A stretch of DNA of 64,000 nt, taken from positions 5,617,001 to 5,681,000 of the forward strand of contig BRXU01000003.1 of assembly GCA_030267565.1 (NCBI GenBank), given 5' to 3'. The notes under the pieces were generated by a model, which saw only the letters and a program-made list of their open reading frames with translations, made no database searches and was not told the DNA's origin. Shown here one piece after another: positions 50,540 to 62,100 of this stretch. Source of the stretch: Pleodorina starrii. Lineage: Eukaryota > Chlorophyta > Chlorophyceae > Chlamydomonadales > Volvocaceae. Every line of letters begins with the position of its first letter. The stretch's first letter is position 1. Both the position numbers and the translations under genes were made by a program.

Positions 50540-51214
50540 CTGCAATGAGGAGCTGGGGGTAGCGGGGAATTTCGATACCGGTCAGTGGGATCGGCTTAGA
50601 AGTGTGGAACCTCGACGTGAGCAAGGTGGCGTTCGGGCCCCAGTCCCCCAGAGCCCAGACTCGCCTCACCGGTGCACTCCTGGGGCAACGACGGGCTGCT
50701 GGGGCTCGACTCCAAGAGCAGCTGCGGTTAAGCGGAAATTAACTCAAGAATTGAGCGCCGTTGGTCATCTTTTCGGCTAGCCGAGGTCTCCCCTGCACAG
50801 CCGCGCTCCTCCCCGACCATGTGAACGGCCTGACCTCACGCATTCCCGCAGCCGCTCCAGTTGAGCATAATGCTAATTTGAAAAGTATTAACGCGAAATG
50901 ACGTAGGCGGAGATTATTTGGACATTGCCCTGGCCGTTTCACGGCCCCCTCTGCAGCAGTCATTTTAAGATCAGTTATTTTTCGTTAAATGTCCGAGGTC
51001 AGAATACGTTTTAACTTGCCAGTGTTATGATATACCGCAGTTCAAGAGAAGCTATCTGCCTTGCGCGTGACCGTCCTTCCTAATTCGGCTACAGCTGTAC
51101 GGCTGTGGATTCGACAGACCCCAGTAAATGTCGAGCCAGCATTCATTGGGTATGGGTTAATGTTAGTTGTTACTTGTTTGATTTGTAAATTGTGTTGTAA
51201 GGTACAAAGAGGAA
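50540..51214. promoter_or_regulatory. Shared divergent upstream region (LysM gene / beta-helix gene)
   Basis: About 0.7 kb between a minus-strand secreted LysM gene and a plus-strand secreted giant gene. It is AT-richer than its flanks, especially 50860-51210. It may include a first exon of the LysM gene (about 50963-50823). No core promoter element was recognised with confidence. Confidence 0.5.
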
Positions 51215-54200
51215 ATGCTGCGCCCCTTTCGGGCAGTGTTTCTGGCGTCACTGTTGTCCCTTGTCTTGGCCCAGGACCCGATTGCCACCGTAACCTCATA
51301 TGACGAGTTATTGTCACAGCTGCAAAATACTACTTATTCAAATGGGTCGGAGTTCAGGTTGCGGTTAGCTCCGGCTCGTCTGTACACTTTCACCGCGCCG
51401 CTGACCGCCTCTGGACTTGCAAGCTTTATCATCGAGGGCCCGGCCCATGATGACGAAAATTATTGGCCGACTTTGGTCTGCGACGGTGCCGTGTCGTCAG
51501 TCTTCGTTATCAGTTCCACAGTCGTCCGACTCGCCAACCTTCACGTCCGGGGCTGCACGGGCGCCGCCGTCGTCCTGCATAGCCCTGACAGTGAACCCTT
51601 AAGTCCTGTTGACTGGTACTTCTGGAATGTCACGTTCTCCGGCCACCTGGCGACGGTGAGCCGGGCCGCGGCCAAAACGATCAACGATTGCAACGCCGTT
51701 TCGTTTGTCCGTTTTCCTAGTCCTTTCCCAGCCAACATAATGTTAAACCAAAGAATCCACATAAACTCCATGGCTCATGGCTAATTGACCACTCTGGTGC
51801 CGGACTGCTCGCCTGCAGGCGCAGACCGTGGTCGCGCCCGTTCCGGGGCTGGGCGGCGTCGCCTTCACCGCGTCCGGCCTCTTGGTTACGGAGCTTCGCG
51901 GCGCCCTTTCCCTCGTCAACTGCTCCTTCCTGCAAAACTCAGGCGCAGGCGGCACCAGCGTCGCCTCGCCGCCGCTCGGCGTCTCCTGTCCCCCGCCCGG
52001 CAGCGGCGGCAGCAGCGGCAGCGACTGCAGCATCAGCATCACCGGCAGCCGCTTCGCCGGCAACATCGGCCGCCTGGCCTCGGCCGCGCTGCTGCAGACC
52101 CTAGGCGCGTCAGCCAATCTGAGCCTCACCGGCTGCAGCTTCGACGCCAACACGGCCGCCCACATCCCCACGCTGCGTCTCGTGAACCGCAACCCGATGC
52201 CGCCGGCGGCGCTGCTGCTGCTGCTCGCCAGCGGCACCGACCCCGCTGTCGTACGCCTGGACGTGCGTGACGCAGTCTTCCGTAACAACACCGGCTCGCA
52301 CGGCCTGGCGGCCGTGCGGGCCGTGCCAATGGCCACCGACGACGGGTCAATGGAGCTGGCGGTCAATGCGACCAACGTCACCCTCACCGGACACTCCTCC
52401 GGCCCGGCGGCGCTCCTTCTGTACGGCGTCCGTACCGCGGACTTGTCCGGCCTGACGGTGGCACGCAACCTCGTCCCGCCTTTCAACCTGACCGCCGTGC
52501 CCTCGCCCGTGCCCTGGATCTGCAGTGGCGCCGCGGCATGCATCGCAATCGACGGGCCGCAAGGCGACGTGTCGCTGCGCGACTCGACGTTCGACGACAA
52601 CGCGGCGTTTGACTCGGGCGCGCTGTACGTCACGACGGTGCCGCGGCTCGTCCGTGCCGACACGACGCCGGCGGGCGGCCTCCGCGCGAGCGGCCTGCAC
52701 CTGCTCGGCACGCGCAGCGTGCAACTGGGCCAGGCAGCGCTGGTCAGTGCCATCGGCGCGGTGGCGCTGGCCGGCGGCGAGGTCCGCGGCAACTCGGGCG
52801 GCGGCGGCCTGGTGGTCGAGCACGCCGCCACGGTCGAGCTCGTCGACATGCGCTTCGACGACAACACTCGACGCAAGGCGCTCGACAAGCTGGGCCAGCC
52901 CGCGCCCGCCAACGGCGACGGCGGCGGGCTGTGGCTGTCGGCCGTGGGCGTGGCGCGGCTGGAGGGCTGCAGATTCAACGGCAACCAGGCGGCGCGCGAC
53001 GGCGGCGCGGCGGTGTTCGTGTCGGTCGAGGAGCTGCAGCTCCTCAACGTCACCGCCGTCAACAACACAGCCCTGGGCCGCGCCGGCGGCGCCTTCTCCC
53101 TCCGCGGTGTCAACTCCACCACCCTGCGTGGCGGCGTCCTGCGCGGCAACGCGGCCCGCGGCGGCGGCGGCGGCGCGCTGGCGTTCTCCGCGTCGGGCGA
53201 CGTCGCGGTGACGGACGGTACGGCCTTCTACGGCAACATGGCCCGTGGGTCGGGCGGCGCCGTGTCCATCGCCGACACGCCCAACAACGCCAACCGGATC
53301 GCCTTCGTCGGCGCCACCTTTTCGGACAACTTCGCGCTGGCGGCCGCGGGCGCCACCACCTCCTTGAGCCCCGGCGGCGGCGGCGCGGTGCAGCTGCGGG
53401 CGGTGCGCGTCAACGTGGACTTTCTGAACTGCAGCCTGGTCGGCAACTCGGCGCCACGTGGCGCGGGCGGCGCGCTGAACGCCCGGTCGTCCGTCACGGT
53501 GTACGTGGAGGGCAGCAGCCTGGTGGCCAACACCGCGCGCGTGCACGGCGGTGCGGTGTACCTGTCCAACATGGACCCCGAGAAGAGCTCCCAGGTGGTG
53601 CAGTCCACACTGAGCGGCAACGCGGCCGGCGTGGTCATCGTCAGTGGTGCTGGCAATGACAGCAGCGGTGGCAACAGCAGCAGCAGCAGTGGCGGTGCTG
53701 GTAATGATAGCGGTGACAGCGGCGACAGCGGTAGCAACGCTGCTGATGGTGGTGGTGTCGGTGGCGGCACGGGGGGCGGCCTGGGCGGTGCCGTGTACCT
53801 GGAGGCAAGTCTGCTGCTCGTCAAGTGCAGCCGCCTGGCGGGAAACGTGGCGCGTCGCGGCGGCGCCGTGGCGGCGCGGCTGCAGGCGCAGCTGGAGGTG
53901 GTGGGCGACGAGGACGCGCCCCGGCTGTGCCCGGTGCTGTTGACGCTGACCGGCGTGCCCCGCGCCTCGAGGCACTCGACATCCCGAACCCCGACCTCGA
54001 CCGTGTCCATCCCAGCGATGAACTCCCCGATGACGACGTCGAACTCAACGACGTCGAACTCGACGACGGCGACCGCCTCGACGACCGCCGCCGGCATCGA
54101 GGCGTCCTACGCAACGCTCCTTTCCGACAACACCGCCCTCGCCGGCGGCGCGCTGTACGTGTCGTACAGCGTCCTGCGCCTGCAGACCGTCCCCGGCCTC

Positions 54201-56965
54201 AGCACGCTGACCAGTCCTGGCGTGCTGTTCCTCGCCAACTCCGCGGCGTTTGGCGGCGCACTGTCCATCGACGCTGGCCGGGAGGTCGTCATCCTCGCGG
54301 ACTTCGTCAACAACAGCGCCGCCGCGCCGGCCGCCGCCGTCGCCGTCGTCGCCGGCGCGCTGCTGCGGTCGAGTGACGGGACGAGTGACGGTGAGAATGG
54401 TGGCGGCGCCGCGACGGCGGCGGCGCTGTCCCTGCCCGCCGAAGACGCTGGCGCCGGCGGCGCCATTGCCGTACGCGGCTCCGAGGCCACGACGCTGACG
54501 GTGCGGGACTCGGCGTTCGTCGGCAACGCCGCCGTCGACGGCGGCGCCGTCCACCTGAGTGCCAGTGAGGCCTGCGCCCGGGCGGCGGGCTGCTACACCG
54601 CCGCCTTCAGCGGCTGCGTCCTGGTCAACAACACCGCCCGCGGCGGTGGCGGCGGCGGTATCTTCTGGGAACACCTAGGGCTGCTCAGCGTCTCCTGCCC
54701 AGCCCAGCCCCGGGCCGCCGACGGCGCCGCCACCGAGGCCGATGGCGCCGCGGCGTCGCCGCCGGAGGACGAGCAGCAGCTGTCGCCGCCGCCGGCGGCA
54801 CCTTCGACGCCGCTGCCGCCAGCGGTGCCTTCGGCGCCGCCGCTGCCGCCGCCGCCACCGCCGCCGGCTTCGCCGCCGTACCACCGCGCGCCACCGGCGG
54901 CGCCGCTGGACGTCGGCCTGCTCGCCTGCGACAGCTGGGTCGGCAACGCGGCCGTGGAGGGCGCGTACGGCAATGACGTGGCCAGTACGGGGTTCACGCT
55001 GGACACCGACGAGCACTTTCTGGAGTTTTACACCAGCAGCAGCGCCATTGCCGTGCGGCTGAGCGTGTACGATTACTACGGTCAGCTGTGTACGGGCGGC
55101 AACCGTACGGTCGTCATCCGTGCGGTCAGCGAGCAGGTCAGGCGGGGCAGGGCCGGATAACCCGCTCCACTGTATAAGGAGTATAACGCTCTCAACGTTT
55201 CGTTTCATTCGTTCTGGGTGGCTCGTTGTGGGCAGCACGAGTCTTTTCCCCTTAGAGAGCGGACCCGGAGACGGGCTTCCCTGGAGTCTTGTTTACGGAT
55301 CCATCGGCACGAACGTTTCCTGCGTGGCGTGGCCGGGGCGAGTATGGTAAATGACCGAGTTGCGGGTGGGGCCCCTGCGCGCGTGTACAGCAGGTACCGG
55401 TAAGCGCCCCGCTGGCGGAAAAGGACCCATGGGTCGTTCGTTCCCTGGGGTGGCGCCCGCGTCACGCAGACCGGTATGCAGGTGACGACAGCCCCGCATT
55501 TGACAGCGAACTCGCCCGCCCACCTGACGCCGCTGCATGTGCTTTTGCTGCCAACTACCGTGCGCTGCGGGCTGGTGCTGCTGCTGCAGGTGTTCGGTCA
55601 GACCTACATGATCAGCGCTCAGGGCAAGGCGGCATTCAACGAACTGAAGCTGAGAGCGCAGGTGCGGCGGTGGGGGGGTGGGGATGGGGGGCAATAAGAA
55701 TCAAACCGCAGCTGCAATGGTCCGGATGGGGCTGGAGGGGAGGCCGCGTAACGGTGATGGGTGTGGTGGTGGTGGCGTGTCACCGCGGTTCTTCATTCGT
55801 TCCCCTTCCTTGCCGTTGCTTGGTGGCCCGTCCACCCAACGCGCGCACACACACCCACACACCGGTCAACGCGCTTACAATGATGGAACATTGGTGAATG
55901 CTCTCTCTCGCTCTCTCCGCGCCTCATCGCTGCCCTGCCCCCTTTCCCTTTCCCCCGGCCCTCCTGCAGTCCGGATGGCACGACGTCGACTTCGCGGCCA
56001 GCACCGTGTTTCGGGACCTCACGGGAACGGGGGTGAGTACGGAGCTGTACGGCATTGAGTACGGAGTATGGATTACGACACATCGGATGGCACGCGGGGG
56101 AGGGACCGGGGGCAACGCCGCCCCCCCTGCATGTGCGGCCTCACGAGCAGGGTGGCACGGGCTGAGCAGAGCAGAGCGGGGCGATGCAGCTGTGTGTGTT
56201 TGTGTATGTGTGTGTTTGTTTATGTGTGCGTGTGTTTATGTGTGTGTGTGTGTGCCGACATGTAGCTGAAGCTCGGTTGGGATGGGGTTGGGGATGGGAC
56301 AGCGGACACGCCGGGAACGGGTGGGGCCCTCGGGCGGGCGGCTGATCAACCCTGGGGGGTTGATCACAGCCGCCACCCGCCAGGGCGTGTGCGGCAGCCG
56401 CCGCCCCCACACCAAGTTCCCAACAGCCGCGTCGGCGCTCCTTGGCGTCTATTGCAGGCCGTGCGGCCGACGCAGCCGCAGGAAAACCGCCAACACTCCG
56501 CCCCTGCCCCAAACCCGCCGCCGCCCCCCCCCTCCCTCCTCCGCCTCCTGAGCCCTGACCCCCGAACCCCACCTGTCTTCCTAGCTCTCACCCCATTTTC
56601 TGCCCGCAACAACATGCTCTGCCGTACACAGATCACCGTGTATGTACGACCCTGCCTGATGGGCGAGTACCTCTCCCCCACCCTGGACCAGTGCCTGGCC
56701 TGCAGCCCCGGCTACTACAACTTCAACCACACCGCCAACACGTGCGCGCCCTGTGCCGCCGACGCGCTCTGCTCCGACCCCGACGCCCCCGGCATGATCC
56801 TGCCCACGGACGGCTACTGGCAGTCCAACTTTTTCAGCGAACAGGTCTGTGCTCTGTGGGGGGTGCGCTGTCCGGGCGCGATGCACTTGCTAGGCTGGGT
56901 GCTGAAGGACAAGAAACGTAGTGGGAGCGAGCGGGGCGGATGCCGGAGAAGTGGGAGGGCACGAG

Positions 56966-57026
<61 letters not shown>

Positions 57027-59153
57027 AATGAAGGGAGATGGAGAGACGGCTTTACAAGACTGCAACGAGTCCGACCCCAGCCTCGACTCGAACCTGAGAC
57101 CCCCCGCCCCTGTACAACCCCACTTTCCGTCCCTTCTTCCTCTCTACCGTCTCCCCCCTCCCCCCTCCCCCCAACAGGTCCTCAGCTGCCCCAATGCCGA
57201 CGCCTGCACCTACCCAAACCGTACGGCAAACCTGTCGTACATCCAGCTGCAAGTCATGAACCTCTCCCAGCAGATCGTCAAGTCGCTCGTGCAGCTGCCG
57301 CACTCGACCGCAAATGACAGCAACGACAACAACAACAACAACAACAACAATGAGGTCGGCGGCGGCGGCAGCAGTGTCGGCGGCGGCGCCCCAGTTCCGC
57401 AACCTCCGGCCGAATCCGGGCGCAGGTCGCTGCTGGAGCGGCAGCACGAGGACTTGCGGCAGCTGCTGGCGCAGCTGGTGGGGAGCAGCGGCGGAGGCGG
57501 AGGCGGAAGCGGCGGAGGCGGAGGCGGTGTTCAGCAAGGCAGCCGGTACCCAACCGTGCAGGGCGGGAGGGGTGAGGAGGAGGGAGTCGAGGTGGGTCCT
57601 CCTCGAGGTGATGTGGCCATGCTGAGGCGGCGGCTGCGGGAGCTGCTGGCAGCGGCGCCGCCGCCGTTGGGCGGTGGCGGCGGCGGCAGCGGCGCGAGTC
57701 CGTACGGTGCACCCTACGACGACGCCGACTACGCGCTGCTGCTGCAGGTGAGTGCGCGATCCCAGTGATGCGCCTGCTGCTGCTCCTCCAGGCCAGGGCT
57801 ACGACTTCTTGAGGTACTGGCCCCTCCTTCATCGAGGTATCTGTATGCGGTCTGCCGAAAGCAACGCACCCATACACACACTAACACACACACTAAAACG
57901 CATAATCGCACACACTCTCGCACACTCACTCACACCCACACACACACACGCGCACACACACGCGCGCACACACAACACACGCACACACACACACTCGCGC
58001 ACTCGCACTCGTGTGCAGGCGGTGGGTCCGTGGCACTCCAGCTACGGCGCCGCGCAGTGCGCCGAGGGCTACACGGGCGTGCTGTGCGGCAGCTGCGCTC
58101 CCGGCTACGGATCCACCGGCCCCGCGCAGTGCCGCCGCTGCCCGCCCCGCCCCGTCAATGACGCCTACTATGGACTGGCGGTGCTGCTGACGGCGGTCAT
58201 TCTGGCCTGGACCATCCGGTCGCTGCTGGCGCAGGTGCGTGTGTGTGTGGACATGTGTGGTTGGGTGTGGACATGTGTGTGTGTGTGTGTCTGTGTGTGC
58301 GTGTGTTGTTGAAGGGGCGCGGGGGTACAAAGTGGCGATCCGCGGCGAAGTGAAGGGGACAGGGAAAGTGCGGCAGGGGAATGTGATGATACGGAAAAGG
58401 GCGGGGTGAATGGTGTGTGTATGTTTGGGTGTTGCTTGGTGTCACACGCAATTGTCGCACATTTGGCACATCCTTTGTTCGATGATGCTTAGGGTCATTT
58501 TACATATTTTTATCTTCACAGCGCTGTTACTACCGTTCCGTTCCGTTCGCGCCTTCACGCTCTCGAACCAAGCTGATACCCGGACAGCGAGCACCCCCTC
58601 CCTCTCCCTCGCCTTGTCGTTGTCACCTCGCGCCCGTACTCGCCTGACGTACGCAATACCACCGGAACCATGCTCGTTTTCGTCGCCCATTGCCCGCCGC
58701 CTGCTGCAGTCGCTGCGCACCGCCGGCCAGGCGCGCGACGAGCGTAAGGTGGAGGTGCTGGGGGAGATGCGGCTGATGGGCCGGCCGCTGGTCAATCCCG
58801 CCCTCATGGCCGTACTGGACGAGGACGAGCTGCCGGACGGGCGGTCGGCGCACCCCATCTATGGCCACGGTGAGAAAATAGCGAGGGGAGGTACCCAGCG
58901 AGGGACCCCCGCTTCGCTTCGCTCCGCGCCTGCCGGCTCTCACCCCGACGGATAAAAGTCGACCTCTTGAGGATGAAACCCACCCGCCGCCCCGCCCCGC
59001 CCCGCCGGCCCCCCTCTTGCGCGTTCCGTGTCCCGTGTCCCGCCGCCGCCGCCGCCGCTGCACCCACCTGCGTCCACTGCACCGCTGCCGCTGCCGCTGC
59101 CGCCAGCGCTGCCTCCCCCCCTGCAGGGACTGGTGTCACTCCGACAACTCTAC

Positions 59154-59196
<43 letters not shown>

Positions 59197-62100
59197 TGGA
59201 GATTGACCGCTCCATCAGCGCCCTAGATCAACGACTCCTACTGCAGCAACAACAACAGCAGCAGCAGCCGTGGGCGGCCGCGGCAGGCGGCTGTTTCGGT
59301 GCCGGCGGCGGCGGCGGCAGCCGGTACGGCATCAGTGCTCCCGTCCCCATAGCGGCGGCGGCGGCTCCGCCGCCGCCGCCGCTGCGCATGCGCGGCTGGA
59401 GTTCACGCCGGTTGTTGGGGTCTGTCGTACCGGTCTCGGGCGAGCCGCCGGCGGCGGCGGCAGTGCCGCCGCTGGATTCGCCGGTGGCGGCGGCGGCGGA
59501 GGCGCGATCGCCGCTGCACGCAACGCCGGCGTACCCGGTGCCGTCGACGTCGGCGAATGCGGAAGAAGACGACAGCTGCTGCCGCGGTGGCGGCACCGAG
59601 GGCGCTGGCGCAGCGACGTCGCCGCACGCCGCATCGCCGTACGCTGGTGTCGTACAGTTGGTCCGGTCATCGCCGTTCGTTGGCCGGCCTAGCCGCGCGA
59701 CGCCGACACTGAACATTGCGCTGGGCAGCAGCGGCGAGGGCCGCAACAGCGGTGGGGACAGCAGCGGCGGCGGCGGCGGCAGCGGCACCACCGTCGCCGT
59801 GGCGGCGGCGTCGGCAGCGACGGACGCCGGCCTTCCCGAGGCCGTCTACACATCGCCCCAAAACCAGCAGGACACCGCAAATCAGCCAGCGGCTTGGGCG
59901 GGCGGCGCCGGCGGCGGCAACGGCATCGGATCGGAGCCTGTGGCTAGCACCGCGGCGGCGCCGCACGGTGATGGCGCGGCGGCGGACAACACCGACCCAT
60001 GGGTCGATCACGACCCACGGGACAGCGCACAGGATCGGCTCACGCGCCACGGCGGCTCGTCGCGGTTTCTTAACGGGGGCCGCGGTAGCGGCGCCGCGGC
60101 GGCGTCAGCCGCCGCCGCCGCCGATGTGCTCTACCAGAAGCCCCGACGTCGCATTCAGGAGGCTTCATCGACACCAACCCTGGTGGTGGGCGTGCCCGTA
60201 CGACACCGTACAATGCAGTGGCCGGCCTCGCCACTGCCTAGCGGAGCGCCTCGCGCCGTCGCCGCCGTTTCCATCACCGACGCCAAGCCGTCGCCGCTAT
60301 ACAGGCGCCTGGGCACCGTCGGCGGCCACCCAGCCAGTCCATTCCTGTTGGGCACAGGTCTCGGGTTCGATCCCGGCGCGATGCTGTCGCAGCGCACCGC
60401 CTCCGCCACCGCCGCAGTGCTGCAGCGGCCCTGGCTCGGCGGCGGCGGCGGCGGCGGCAGCGGCAGCGTCAACGGCGACTTCCCGCAGCGGCGGCCCAGC
60501 GGCAGCGGCGGCAGCACGCCGTTGGGCTCCCCGCGAGTGGCGTCAGTCACCGGCATGCCGTCGGCGTTCCTGGCGGAGGTACGGCGCCGCCAGGGCGGCG
60601 GCGGCGGCGGCTGCGCCAACGCCCGGTCGATGCTCGGCGGCTGGAGCCGCCTGCGCCGCAGAGCGGAGGACGGCAGCGGCGGCGGCGATGGCGGCGGCGA
60701 GATCGAGCCTGTGCGCTCCGGCAGCGTCAGTACGAGCAGGTCGCTACTTAACTTCGGCGCGCTGCTGCGCCGCCGCCTGGCGTCACCGTCGGGTCTGGGT
60801 GCGGCGGCGCCTGTCAGCGCGCCCGGCGGCGTCAGCCGCGCGGGCAGCTTGGACATCAGTCGTCTGGCGACGGCGACGGGCATGGGCGCGGCCGTAAATG
60901 GTCGTAGTGGATTCGGCGGTGCTAGTGCGTACGGCTTCGCTGGCGGCGGCGGCGGCGGAGGAGGAGGTTTTGGTGGCACGGGCGTAAGCGGTTACGGCGG
61001 CGGCGGCGCGGGTGCAAGTGGGTACGGCGGCTTCAGTGGCGGCGCCGACACCAGCGGCTGGTGGGGTGCCGCCACGCCGGGTGGCGGCGGCGGCGGCGGG
61101 GGCTGGCGGTACTACGAGTACGACGTGGACGAGTTTGGTGTCGATGAGGAGGTGGTGGGAACGCCGGTCATGCTGACGCCGGCGGCGACGGTGGCGGCGC
61201 CGCCGGCGGCGATGATTGCACCGGAGGGCCCTGCGGGCGGCGGCGGCGGCGGCGACAACACGTTCGCCCGTGAGAACCCCTCCGACGCCAACCCACTTCA
61301 GGACGCCGCAACCCTCAAGATTTTCATCAGCTATGTGCAGGTCGGTGTCGGTGTCGGTCTTTCCCCTTCATGCTCAGAACGGTAGTGCTGATGGTGGTGG
61401 TGGTGGTGGTGGTGGTGGTGAAGGCGGCGCCGGAAGGGCCACCGAACCCCCGAAGGGTCATTCCTCACTCGGAGGGTGGAGCACGTTTGGTCTTGGGGGG
61501 TTGCGATTTGCTGCGCTGGGCTCCGAAACCACGTCTTCGTCTTCCGCCTTCGTCAGACCCCTGCATACGTTTGGTCTCGTTTGGGGTTGCAGGAAGAACT
61601 GGATGCCTTGCTCATGTCATACCCACCCATGCCGTACCCTTCCCAACCACAAACGCGATCTTGTCCCCCCCACCCCGCCTCTTCGCCCGCCGCTCCCCCA
61701 CCTCCTCCCCCTCCGCCCCCTCACACCCCCTTCCTCCCGCCCCGAAACCCAAACCCAGATCCTGGCGCTCGCCAAGGCGGTGCCCATCCCCAAGCCCCCC
61801 GCCTCCGTCCTCAGTTACATGCGCTTCTACGACCAGCTCACCTCCATACCCGGCAGCCTGGTGTCGCTGGACTGCTCGCTGCCCGACCCACGGGTCGCGG
61901 GTCAGCTCAGCAAGGCCATGCAGCGCACGCTGCTGGCCGCGCTGGCGCCGCTGTACGTCAGCGCGGCGGTGGCGGCGGTGTGGCTGGGCATTGCGGTGGG
62001 GATGTACTGTCGCAAAGCTGCCAGGTTAGGGGCAGGCGGGGGGAGGAGAGGGGGGGAGGAGAGGGACGGACGCCGGAGAGGGGAGGGGAGTGGCGGGGAG

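Noticed and set aside
51743..53975. Open frames of about 470 and 540 codons on the minus strand opposite the beta-helix exon.
   Set aside because: They are antisense shadows of a GC-rich coding exon; composition is Arg/Ala/His-rich without motifs, while the plus strand gives clear beta-helix repeats.
57060..57110. A tRNA-like T-arm sequence (TCGAACCTGAG) near 57090.
   Set aside because: No acceptor, D or anticodon stems can be formed around it; it lies in an intron of the beta-helix gene.
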